This document shows, piece after piece, positions 7,313 to 14,559 of a stretch of 14,750 bases of DNA. A program made the position numbers and the translations under genes. Origin of the DNA: Bacillota bacterium (GTDB lineage Bacteria > Bacillota > Clostridia > Lachnospirales > Lachnospiraceae); contig JAEYPA010000146.1 of the NCBI GenBank assembly GCA_023411225.1, positions 1 to 14,750 of the forward strand. The letters are read 5' to 3'. Numbering within the stretch: the stretch's first letter is position 1; each line of letters opens with the position of its first letter. The notes beneath the pieces were generated by a model that worked only from the letters and a program-made list of their open reading frames with translations, did no database searches and was not told the origin of the DNA.

Positions 7313-7735
7313 ATGTCCTATAGAGTGGCGATTGCATCTTCTGACGAAATCTATGTGAACGAAACATTTGGAACGACGAATCGATTTCTTATCTTTGAGA
7401 TAGTAGATGGACGCACAGTGAGACTTGAAGACAGAAGAGTAGAAGTGCCAGAGCAAAATAGGGAGTTGGCACCAAAAAAGGATTGTAATAGAGCTACCTG
7501 TGGTACTGGCGGAGGCTGTGGGGGAGATGGCGCTATCTCTGCCAAAGTAGCTCTTATTGAAGACTGTCGATGTGTTGTCTGTAAAAAGATAGGTTTCCAG
7601 GTTCTAAAACAACTGGAGAGAAAAGCAATAGGGGCATTTGATGTAAGTTGTACTGTGGAGGAAGCATTAGAAAAATTGGTATTTTATTTTAGCCACATAG
7701 ACAATCATCTCCCCCTTAGAAGGAAGGGAGAATAA
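7313..7735 (+). CDS. Cysteine-rich NifX-like protein (second copy)
   Basis: A 140-residue member of the NifX/iron-molybdenum cofactor-binding family, recognisable from YRVAIASSDE, VNETFGTTNRFLIFEI and LEDRRVE. It differs from the first copy in two ways. The usual HFG histidine is replaced (ETFG). An insertion carries C58, C63 and C69 in a Gly-rich loop (residues 58-71), followed by C85, C87 and C90. Such a cluster could bind iron-sulfur or another metal. AGGGGG at 7300-7305 is 7 bases before the ATG at 7313; the in-frame GTG at 7307 is too close to it. It is the last gene of the nif-like operon, 15 bases after the NifK-like gene and just before a terminator. A role in cofactor delivery or protection is inferred from family and position. 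Confidence 0.83.
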   Translation: MSYRVAIASSDEIYVNETFGTTNRFLIFEIVDGRTVRLEDRRVEVPEQNRELAPKKDCNRATCGTGGGCGGDGAISAKVALIEDCRCVVCKKIGFQVLKQLERKAIGAFDVSCTVEEALEKLVFYFSHIDNHLPLRRKGE

Positions 7736-7740
7736 ATTGA

Positions 7741-7786
7741 CCGGATAACCGGAGGTTTGTAGAGGAATACAGACCTCCGGTTTTTA
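7741..7786 (+). terminator. Intrinsic terminator between nif-like operon and ABC importer
   Basis: Arms at 7747-7756 (AACCGGAGGT) and 7773-7782 (ACCTCCGGTT) pair perfectly. An inner stem extends them (TTGT with ACAG plus a wobble), and a T run ends at 7785. As at 1259-1306, a short CCGG at 7741-7744 precedes the stem and could pair with CCGG at 7749-7752 instead. Only 36 bases separate it from the next start codon, so the importer genes are probably transcribed by partial read-through or by a promoter hidden within the upstream gene. Confidence 0.88.
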
Positions 7787-7821
7787 TTAGAATTAGAAGC
7801 ATGAAGAAAGGAAAGTGTAAT

Positions 7822-8886
7822 ATGAAGAAAAATAGAAAAAGATTAGTGTCATTTCTTGTAATACTTGTTATGGGAATACTTTCACTTGCAGCTTGTAGTA
7901 AAAAGGAGAAAGCCAAGGAAACAGAAGAACACGTATTTAAGGTTGGAACAGCTAATGGAAGTCTGTGCTTAGCTCCCTTACATGTGGCCATCGATAATAA
8001 ATATTTTGAAGAGGAGTTTAAGGCAGCAGGTATCAAATACCAACTTGTGGAGATTGATTTACAGCAAGCATCGGATTTGATAGCATCAGAAAAGATTGAT
8101 GCCTGTGTGGGACTATCCGGAAGTTTGATTCCACAGATTGACAGCGGATTAGACATTGCATTTACAGGGGGCCTCCATACAGGGTGTACAAAATATTATG
8201 TGAGTAAGGATTCTAACATTCAATCTTTAGAGGGCTTAAAGGGTAAGAAAATCGGTGTTCCTGGCCTTGGGGATTCTGCAGTAGTTGCCTTAAAACGTAA
8301 ACTTTTTGATCTTGGTATCGGAGTGAGTACCACAAATATGGAGATTGAACTGATACCCTACAATATGACGGACCTGCCACTGGCTCTGGAAAATAAAGCG
8401 GTGGATGCAATTGCCTTACATGATCCGGTTGCGACAGCAGCAGAACAGGAATATAGCTTTAAGAAAATACTTGATTTAACTGAAGATGAGAAGTTTGCAA
8501 AAGAATACTGTTGCCAGATCTATGTATCAAACAAGGTTGCTAAACGTTATCCAAAAGCCGCAGCAGCGTATACAAGGGCATTGCTAAAGGCAGCAGCTTT
8601 TGTTCAGGCTGATCCTGGGGCAGCAGCCAAGCTTCAGATTGATAATAAGCAGTGCTCAGGAGATTTACAGGTAAATACTAAACTCCTTAAATCCTATAAT
8701 TATACACCATCGGTAAGTCTGGCAAAGAAGACGTTCAGAGATGCATCCGATGAGTTGATTCGTATTGGTGATTTGAAAGAAGGAAGGAATCTTGACGAGT
8801 TCACTAACGATCACTTTATCACGCTTGATGGGGTACCAGAGTCTTATACTTTTAATAAAGATGGAAGCTTTTCTGAGGTGAAGTAA
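7822..8886 (+). CDS. ABC importer substrate-binding lipoprotein (NMT1/SsuA/TauA-like)
   Basis: A 354-residue extracytoplasmic solute-binding protein. Residues 1-24 form a lipoprotein signal peptide (basic start, hydrophobic core) with lipobox LAAC and acylated C25. The mature protein has the NMT1/sulfonate-binding pattern: GTANGSLCLAPLHVAI near the start, then GLKGKKIGVPGLGDS in the middle and VDAIALHDPVA in the second lobe. The family binds nitrate, sulfonates, taurine or thiamine precursors; the ligand cannot be read here. It has an unusual number of cysteines for an exported protein, including HTGC and a CC pair. AAAGGA at 7807-7812 favours the ATG at 7822 over the in-frame ATG at 7801. 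The permease starts 2 bases after its stop. Confidence 0.87.
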   Translation: MKKNRKRLVSFLVILVMGILSLAACSKKEKAKETEEHVFKVGTANGSLCLAPLHVAIDNKYFEEEFKAAGIKYQLVEIDLQQASDLIASEKIDACVGLSGSLIPQIDSGLDIAFTGGLHTGCTKYYVSKDSNIQSLEGLKGKKIGVPGLGDSAVVALKRKLFDLGIGVSTTNMEIELIPYNMTDLPLALENKAVDAIALHDPVATAAEQEYSFKKILDLTEDEKFAKEYCCQIYVSNKVAKRYPKAAAAYTRALLKAAAFVQADPGAAAKLQIDNKQCSGDLQVNTKLLKSYNYTPSVSLAKKTFRDASDELIRIGDLKEGRNLDEFTNDHFITLDGVPESYTFNKDGSFSEVK

Positions 8887-8888
8887 AG

Positions 8889-9848
8889 ATGAAAAAAATC
8901 GTATGTATGCTTAGATTATTACTTCCAGTGGTTGCAGTGATCATTTCGGTAATTGCTTACTATGGGTTTGACAATAATGGACAGCAAAAACCAACACTAC
9001 ATCCGTATTTCGTATATTTTGTGTTTACCTTAGCCGGACTTTATATTATATTTCTATGCTTATCTATATTTTTTATAAAATTACGAGAGAAACTGCTATA
9101 CAAGGCGCCCCTATATACTGGAATATTGATTTTCCTATCATTAATCCAATTACTTACAGCCAAAACGACAATATTACCAACCTTATATTTTCCTTCGCTA
9201 GATAGGATTTTGGGACTTCTAATTGAACAAAGAGCCTTTCTAGTGAATAATATCTGGTCGTCCCTAAAACTCTTATTTATTGGTTTCTTATGGGGAGCTA
9301 GTATAGGATTTATTACTGGAGTTGCTTTGGGGTATTGGAGAAAAGTAGGCTATTGGCTGAATCCCATCACAAAGGTGGTAGGCCCTATTCCCACAACTGC
9401 ATGGATTCCCCTTGCTTTAAGTGTATTTCCAACCACTCATAATGCCAATGTCTTCCTAATTGCATTTGCAGTTTGGTTTCCCGTGACCTTAATGACAAGT
9501 AGTGGGATACAAAGTACAAATAATGTGTTTTTTGAGGTTTCCAGTACCTTAGGAGCTACCACTGCATACAAAATATTTAGAGTGGCAATCCCAAGTGCTA
9601 TGCCAAGTATCTTTCTTGGGGTATTCTATGGTACCGTCTCATCCTTTGCCACTCTTATGGCAGTAGAAATGAATGGCAACTCAAGTGGTATCGGCTGGTA
9701 TATTAACTGGCAGAAGCAGGTTATGATGTATGATGGTGTTTATGCAGGATTGATTATAATTGCTATCTTATGCTCCGCTATCCTTACTCTGTTATTTCGC
9801 GTGAGAGATAAGATTCTTGTATGGCAGAAAGGAGTGATTAGATGGTAG
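8889..9848 (+). CDS. ABC importer permease (SsuC/TauC-like)
   Basis: A 319-residue inner-membrane permease of the binding-protein-dependent transport family. The C-terminal part (from about residue 120) holds the transport domain. The EAA-type cytoplasmic loop is recognisable as STLGATTAYKIFRVAIPSAM, followed by PSIFLG; it contacts the ATPase. Compared with the usual 250-270 residues, it carries an N-terminal extension with about three extra hydrophobic segments (roughly residues 5-25, 38-62 and 73-92). AGGTG at 8876-8880 is 8 bases before the ATG. The gene overlaps the ATPase gene by 7 bases, so one operon with the binding protein and ATPase is certain in practice. The substrate is unknown; the sulfonate/taurine class is the best fit. 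Confidence 0.88.
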   Translation: MKKIVCMLRLLLPVVAVIISVIAYYGFDNNGQQKPTLHPYFVYFVFTLAGLYIIFLCLSIFFIKLREKLLYKAPLYTGILIFLSLIQLLTAKTTILPTLYFPSLDRILGLLIEQRAFLVNNIWSSLKLLFIGFLWGASIGFITGVALGYWRKVGYWLNPITKVVGPIPTTAWIPLALSVFPTTHNANVFLIAFAVWFPVTLMTSSGIQSTNNVFFEVSSTLGATTAYKIFRVAIPSAMPSIFLGVFYGTVSSFATLMAVEMNGNSSGIGWYINWQKQVMMYDGVYAGLIIIAILCSAILTLLFRVRDKILVWQKGVIRW

Positions 9849-10627
9849 GTAGAATTCAAATTCAAGATATAAAAAAGAGCTTTACCAATCCAAACCCTCT
9901 AATTGAGGATATCGTTGCACTAGATGAGTTCTCTCTTACCATAGAACCTGGATCCTTTGTAAGCCTCATTGGGCCATCGGGCTGTGGCAAATCAACCCTC
10001 CTTCGATTAATAGGAGGCTTAGAAAAGCCCAATGAAGGAGAGATATTATTAGATGGAGAGATAATTACAAAGCCGGGGAATGACAGAGGCTTTGCCTTCC
10101 AAGGGTCCAATCTATTCCCATGGCTGACCGTAGAAAATAACATAGCTTTTGGATTAAAGGCACGCCACATCTATCGGGAAAAGAAGAAGGAGGTTCAGAA
10201 TTATATCCAGTTAGTTGGACTTCAGGGCTTCGAAAAATCATATCCACATCAACTATCTGGTGGCATGTGTCAGAGAGCGTCCTTAGCAAGGGCTTTGGTT
10301 GGTCATCCTAAGGTGTTATTGTTAGATGAACCTCTGGGTGCTCTGGATGCATTTACCAGAATGAATCTTCAAGATGAAATCCTAAATATCTGGAAGAAAC
10401 ACAATATGACCATGGTGATGGTTACCCATGATGTGGATGAAGCCATCTATATGTCTGATAAAGTAGTCGTAATGTCTGATCGTCCGGCAAAGGTAGAAGC
10501 GGTCATAGATGTTGATCTTACAAGACCAAGAGCCAGAATTCAGGACTCCTTTCAAATCATAAGAAATAGGATCCTAGAGATCTTAAACTACGGGGGAAGC
10601 ATACCAGAAACAGAGTACAATATCTAG
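9842..10627 (+). CDS. ABC importer ATPase (SsuB/TauB-like)
   Basis: A 261-residue cytoplasmic ATPase that drives the importer. It has Walker A GPSGCGKST (44-52), the Q-loop in FAFQGSNLFPWLTV, signature LSGGMCQRASLARAL, Walker B LLLDEPLGALD and the switch histidine in VTHDVDEAI. FPWLTV is typical of the nitrate/sulfonate/taurine group, and Cys in the signature replaces the usual Arg or Lys. AAAGGAG at 9828-9834 lies 7 bases before the ATG, which overlaps the permease gene. A 41-base gap without a terminator follows before the DUF4418 gene, so transcription may continue. Confidence 0.92.
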   Translation: MVGRIQIQDIKKSFTNPNPLIEDIVALDEFSLTIEPGSFVSLIGPSGCGKSTLLRLIGGLEKPNEGEILLDGEIITKPGNDRGFAFQGSNLFPWLTVENNIAFGLKARHIYREKKKEVQNYIQLVGLQGFEKSYPHQLSGGMCQRASLARALVGHPKVLLLDEPLGALDAFTRMNLQDEILNIWKKHNMTMVMVTHDVDEAIYMSDKVVVMSDRPAKVEAVIDVDLTRPRARIQDSFQIIRNRILEILNYGGSIPETEYNI

Positions 10628-10668
10628 CCATTAGTGAAATAACGATAGTAGTAACAAGGAGGAGTAGA

Positions 10669-11070
10669 ATGAAGAATAAATATTTATTTACAATTACCAG
10701 TATTTTGGCCGGTCTTTTATTCATTGTCTTGCCAAAGACCATATTGCACCCATGTAATATGCATGGAAAATGTAGCTATAGTGCGGAAACGGTAGCATTA
10801 CTAGGGATTATTTTAATTACCTTAGGAGTAATTCATCTATTAGTAAAAGAAGTAGCAGGAAGAATGGGACACCATATCCTGGCATTGGTGATTGCCATAG
10901 AAGCGATACTGATACCATCACTTATCATTGGTGGTTGTGGTAATAAAGATATGGCATGCCAAAGCAAAACCTTCCCGGGAATCTATGCAGTCTCCATTCT
11001 CTATCTTATTTCCATTGCCATTAGCTTGCTGATTACATGGAAGGGACTTGGCACTCGTGAGAAGGAATAG
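10669..11070 (+). CDS. DUF4418 family membrane protein
   Basis: A 133-residue integral membrane protein with four predicted helices (roughly 6-26, 41-60, 69-88 and 104-124). It matches the DUF4418 pattern: a cysteine pair after helix 1 (C29 and C35 in HPCNMHGKC) and another after helix 3 (C90 and C97 in GGCGNKDMAC). Both pairs should lie on the same, probably outer, face, with H27 and H32 close by. They could form disulfides or bind a metal or thiol. The family's function is unknown. AAGGAGG at 10656-10662 supports the ATG. Its 3' end overlaps the following FtsX-type permease gene, suggesting it is a partner subunit of that transporter. Confidence 0.8.
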   Translation: MKNKYLFTITSILAGLLFIVLPKTILHPCNMHGKCSYSAETVALLGIILITLGVIHLLVKEVAGRMGHHILALVIAIEAILIPSLIIGGCGNKDMACQSKTFPGIYAVSILYLISIAISLLITWKGLGTREKE

Positions 11071-12271
11071 ATTATCTTTACGAAGAATTGCTGTAAAGAA
11101 TATGGCGCATCATTCACTACAATCAGCGCTGATCTTATTGTTATTAGTGATAGTGTCAGGAAGTGTATTTGCAAATGGGATATTCAGCCATAGTATGAGA
11201 AGAGGAATGGATATTACGAAAGAACGAATGGGAGCGGATATCATAGTAGTTCCTTCTACCTTTGTAACAGATGTAGCAGATGCCTTATTTCAAGGCAAGG
11301 TATGTACCGTGAATTTTGATGCCAGTTGGCAAGAAAAAATCAAGAGGATAGAAGGGGTAGCAGATACAAGCGCACAACTATATGTAGCATCTCTTGGAGC
11401 CAGTCCATGCTGTGATGGCTTAGTTCAGTTAATAGGGATTGATCCAAATACAGATTTCTCAGTAAAACCATGGCTCAAAGAAAATGGGATAGATACACTT
11501 ACAAAAGAGGAAGCTATCGTAGGGGTGAATGTAGGTAAAAAAGTTAGTGATGAGGTAAAGTATTTTGGAAGAACCTACACAGTAAAGGCTGTGCTGGATG
11601 AGACTGGTATGGGCTATGATAAATGTGTTTTTATCACCTTTGAAGCGGTAAAAGCAACTGCTGCTAACAAATTATACGCTAACATTTTGCCCTTTGATTT
11701 TGAAAAAGAGGTTGTATCCATGGTACAGGTTAGACTGAAAGATCAGTATACCGCAGATGCTGTAAAAAAGGCAATTGAGAAGGCATATCCGAAGGAAGAT
11801 ATTGCAGTATATACCACCTCTTCCATGCTAAAGGAATTCTCTGATAAGTTTGCCGTATTTAAGATCTTTGGCAACATATCAGAAATAGTGCTTTTACTGG
11901 TGGCCATAGCTTCTCTATTCAATATCTTTGCCATGAGAACCCTACTTAGAAAGAATGAGATAGGAAGTATGTTATCTCTTGGGTGGGGAAGAAGAAAGAT
12001 TACCATTTTATTTTTATGGGAATATGGCTTTTTCGTGTTAGTTGGTGCTACTACTGCCATTATACTCTGTTCATCGATTATATTTCCTTTTCAGACTTTG
12101 ATAAGAGGGTGGTTAGGTGTCCCATACTGTTCCGTTTCAAAGGAAGTTTTCCTTCTGTTGTGCCTTAGGACATTACTGATGTCCGGTGTATTATGCTTCT
12201 TAGCATCCGTATACTCTTTCTGGGTATTAAACAAGAGAAGTCCTATAGAACTGGTAAATGAGAGTGGATGA
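11057..12271 (+). CDS. FtsX/MacB-type ABC transporter permease
   Basis: A roughly 404-residue permease of the FtsX-like family. The architecture is one N-terminal helix (LILLLLVIVSGSVF region), an extracytoplasmic domain of about 230 residues (the MacB core region), then three C-terminal helices within FNIFAM..., LVGATTAIIL and LCFLASVYSF. MacB-type transporters are mechanotransmission or efflux machines rather than importers. The external domain contains a CC pair in SPCCDG and other cysteines. No ATG lies near the N-terminus. I prefer GTG at 11057, 10 bases after AAGGGA (11041-11046), but TTG at 11048 is in frame and possible. Either overlaps the DUF4418 gene. The ATPase follows 10 bases after its stop. 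Confidence 0.8.
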   Translation: MRRNRLSLRRIAVKNMAHHSLQSALILLLLVIVSGSVFANGIFSHSMRRGMDITKERMGADIIVVPSTFVTDVADALFQGKVCTVNFDASWQEKIKRIEGVADTSAQLYVASLGASPCCDGLVQLIGIDPNTDFSVKPWLKENGIDTLTKEEAIVGVNVGKKVSDEVKYFGRTYTVKAVLDETGMGYDKCVFITFEAVKATAANKLYANILPFDFEKEVVSMVQVRLKDQYTADAVKKAIEKAYPKEDIAVYTTSSMLKEFSDKFAVFKIFGNISEIVLLLVAIASLFNIFAMRTLLRKNEIGSMLSLGWGRRKITILFLWEYGFFVLVGATTAIILCSSIIFPFQTLIRGWLGVPYCSVSKEVFLLLCLRTLLMSGVLCFLASVYSFWVLNKRSPIELVNESG

Positions 12272-12281
12272 GGAGGAGTAT

Positions 12282-12950
12282 ATGGTAATTCAGTCAATAG
12301 ATGTAAATATGCAGTTTAAACAATCTCTCAACGAGACAGATCCTGTTTTGGCATTTCCCCCGATTACAGTAAAATCAGGTGAATTGCACTGTGTTCTTGG
12401 TGAGTCGGGATGTGGAAAAAGTACTCTGCTCAATATTCTAGTGGGTCTATTAAAGCCTACCAAAGGTAGAGTTTTATGGGATGGTAAAGATGTATACGGG
12501 AGAATGAAAGTGCCAGAAAAGAATCTTTATTTATCAGATAAGATTGGTTACATGATGCAGTCCTCATCACTTCTTGGTAGTCTCACCATTAAAGAGAATA
12601 TAGTAAGTACTGCAGATCTACGTAGAAAACAAGTGTCCGAGGAAGAAGTGGATACGTTGCTTGAAGAATTAGATATTAGAAGGATAAAGAATTCTTACCC
12701 CAGCAGGATATCAGGAGGAGAGTATAGAAGAGCAATGCTTGCTCGTACCATAATAATGAAACCAGATATTATTGTGGCGGATGAACCCACCGGTAACCTT
12801 GATAAGCACAGTGCTGCCAAAGTGCGAGAACTTCTGATTAAGTATAAAAACAAAGGAAATGCTGTGATAGTGGCTACTCATGACCTGTGTTTTATAAAGG
12901 AACAGGTTATTCTACATGAACTTAGTCCATTAAATCCTCCCATTGTATGA
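12282..12950 (+). CDS. ABC transporter ATPase (LolD/MacB-type), partner of the FtsX-like permease
   Basis: A 222-residue ATPase with Walker A GESGCGKST (40-48), Q-loop GYMMQSSSLLGSLT, signature SGGEYRRAMLARTI, Walker B IIVADEPTGNLD and switch histidine in ATHDLCF. DEPTGNLD and the small size are typical of the LolD/MacB/FtsE group that pairs with FtsX-type permeases, which matches its neighbour. AGGAGG at 12271-12276 lies 5 bases before the ATG at 12282; in-frame upstream ATGs such as 12258 lack such a site and would overlap the permease gene. The substrate is unknown. I see no clear terminator after it before the regulator gene. Confidence 0.9.
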   Translation: MVIQSIDVNMQFKQSLNETDPVLAFPPITVKSGELHCVLGESGCGKSTLLNILVGLLKPTKGRVLWDGKDVYGRMKVPEKNLYLSDKIGYMMQSSSLLGSLTIKENIVSTADLRRKQVSEEEVDTLLEELDIRRIKNSYPSRISGGEYRRAMLARTIIMKPDIIVADEPTGNLDKHSAAKVRELLIKYKNKGNAVIVATHDLCFIKEQVILHELSPLNPPIV

Positions 12951-12973
12951 GAGCATTCATCGCTATTATTTTA

Positions 12974-13010
12974 ATTGTTTGTATGATATAGTAATTATAT
13001 ATCAAACAAT
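12974..13010 (+). promoter_or_regulatory. Inverted repeat and probable promoter region of the MocR-type gene
   Basis: ATTGTTTG at 12974-12981 and its exact complement CAAACAAT at 13003-13010 flank 21 very AT-rich bases. A weak promoter reading places TTGTTT (12975-12980) as -35 and TATATC (12998-13003) as -10, with a 17-base spacer, so the repeat would cover both elements. Arms about 29 bases apart centre to centre suit a dimeric regulator. The site lies 64 bases before the regulator start, so autoregulation is the simplest reading. The promoter assignment is tentative; the inverted repeat is plain. Confidence 0.45.
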
Positions 13011-13073
13011 GGTAATGAGAACACCAATTAAACTAATAAAAAATGGGAACCAATTTTCAGGGAGGGTAGAGCT

Positions 13074-14468
13074 TTGTATGGATTTAAGATTAATAGAAAT
13101 AGTTCGCTATCTTTCTCAAAGCAGTTACAAAATCAAATAAGGACCGCTATATTAGAAGGAAGACTTCAGGCGAATGAGAAGCTTCCACCATCTAGAAGTA
13201 TGGCTAAAGAATTGGGGATATCTCGTAATACGGTCATTCAAGTATACGAACAATTAATTGCAGAAGGTTATTTAGATAGTGTGGTAGGGGCAGGAACCTA
13301 TGTGGTGGATATCGGAGGATTATTAAAGACAAATAGTCATAAGTTTACGTTACATACCAATCAGCCCACAATTAGAGAGGACACCATCTCCTTTAGTGCA
13401 GGGGATTTAGATACTCAGCTATTTCCTAACGCTCGTTGGTCCTTGGAGTTAAAGCGGGCCAGCCTCCTGCAGACTAACCATTCCTATCCAAGAGAGAATA
13501 GTTTGGGAATTGACTTATTGCGTAAGGAAATCAGTGACTACGTTTACAGAGCAAAAGGAATTGATTGTGACTATAGTCAGATTGTAATAACAGCTGGGAC
13601 GTCGGGTTCCTTAGATCTCTTAGCAAGGTCTTTAAGAAAGAAGAAGAACAAGATTCTAATAGAAGACCCTTGTATTGATTTTATAAAAAGTATATTTTCC
13701 AGTTATGACTATAAGATTCAGCCAGTTCCAGTAGATGAACATGGATTTGATGTAAAATATCTAGAGAAGTATACAGATGCTGATTTAATCTATGTTGTTC
13801 CCTCGCATCAATATCCAATTGGTGGAGTACTTCCAGTAGCACGGCGCATTGCCTTATTACAATATGCTAACAAACAGAATGTCTATGTCATAGAAGATGA
13901 CTACGATTGTGAATTCAGATATAGTGGAGAACCTGTTCAACCACTACGTAATCTGGATCCAGAGCATGTCATATATTGTGGAAGTTTTAGTAAAATATTC
14001 TCACCTTCCATACGTATGGGATATATGATTTTACCCTATCATTTGTGTGAGGATATTAATCGATTAATAAATGACGCTAACCTATGGGTGAATCCTACCA
14101 TTCAACTGGCCATGGCAGAATTCCTTAAACATAAATACTTAGATAAACATGTTTACAAGATGAAGAAGCTATATGCAAAGAAACGCTTGCATCTGATGGA
14201 TTGTATTCAGAAAACCTTCGGACCTAGTGTGGAGGTGTGTGGGGAGCACGCAGGGCTGCACTTGTTATTTCGTTTTGAAAGAGAATTTACAAAAGAAGAT
14301 ATAGAGGCCCTTGATGAGATAGGGGTTGAAGTTGATTTTGTAGAGGACTACTCCTTATTGAAGGGTACCCATATGAATGAACTAGTTCTCGGATATGGGA
14401 AATTAAGTCTACAGGAGCTCGAAGAGGGAGTAAAAAGGCTAAAGGCTGCAATTTGTAGAGAACAATAA
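13074..14468 (+). CDS. MocR/PdxR-type transcriptional regulator (GntR HTH plus aminotransferase-like domain)
   Basis: A 464-residue fusion. Residues about 10-76 form a GntR-family winged helix (KLPPSRSMAKELGISRNTVI, then QVYEQLIAEGYL and the wing GAGTYV). The rest is a fold-type I aminotransferase-like domain with TAGTSGSLDLLAR, EDPC, the NP-type segment SHQYPIGG, EDDYDCEFRY and the PLP lysine K307 in GSFSKIFSPSIRMGY. Such proteins sense PLP or amino-group ligands and control pyridoxal, GABA, taurine or related genes. The start is TTG at 13074, with GGGAGGG at 13060-13066 placed 7 bases before it; the ATG at 13078 is out of frame. PLP enzymes (two CysK types) and a taurine-class importer lie upstream, but control of them is only an inference. 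Confidence 0.9.
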   Translation: MYGFKINRNSSLSFSKQLQNQIRTAILEGRLQANEKLPPSRSMAKELGISRNTVIQVYEQLIAEGYLDSVVGAGTYVVDIGGLLKTNSHKFTLHTNQPTIREDTISFSAGDLDTQLFPNARWSLELKRASLLQTNHSYPRENSLGIDLLRKEISDYVYRAKGIDCDYSQIVITAGTSGSLDLLARSLRKKKNKILIEDPCIDFIKSIFSSYDYKIQPVPVDEHGFDVKYLEKYTDADLIYVVPSHQYPIGGVLPVARRIALLQYANKQNVYVIEDDYDCEFRYSGEPVQPLRNLDPEHVIYCGSFSKIFSPSIRMGYMILPYHLCEDINRLINDANLWVNPTIQLAMAEFLKHKYLDKHVYKMKKLYAKKRLHLMDCIQKTFGPSVEVCGEHAGLHLLFRFEREFTKEDIEALDEIGVEVDFVEDYSLLKGTHMNELVLGYGKLSLQELEEGVKRLKAAICREQ

Positions 14469-14530
14469 TGAGTAGAAGCCAATACAGATATAAAATAATC
14501 TAAATTAGTCGAAAATTATATTACTGCTTA

Positions 14531-14559
14531 TTGACTTTTTATTTTTCCTATAGTATTAT
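14531..14559 (+). promoter_or_regulatory. Sigma-A-type promoter of tRNA-Gly
   Basis: TTGACT at 14531-14536 and TATTAT at 14554-14559 are separated by 17 bases, close to consensus for the housekeeping sigma factor. Transcription would begin near 14566, about 37 bases before the mature tRNA end. This is the clearest promoter in the window. Confidence 0.8.

Noticed and set aside
1376..7735. Classical nitrogen fixation operon
   Set aside because: There is no nifE, nifN or nifV, the NifD-like subunit lacks Gln191, His195 and His442 equivalents, and the operon contains a CysK-like enzyme. NifH and NifB similarity alone does not show N2 fixation.
12943..13140. 65-residue open frame between the last ABC ATPase and the MocR-type gene
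   Set aside because: It overlaps both neighbours, has no ribosome binding site at its start, covers the AT-rich inverted repeat, and its product has no recognisable pattern. The strong site at 13060-13066 serves the TTG at 13074 in another frame.
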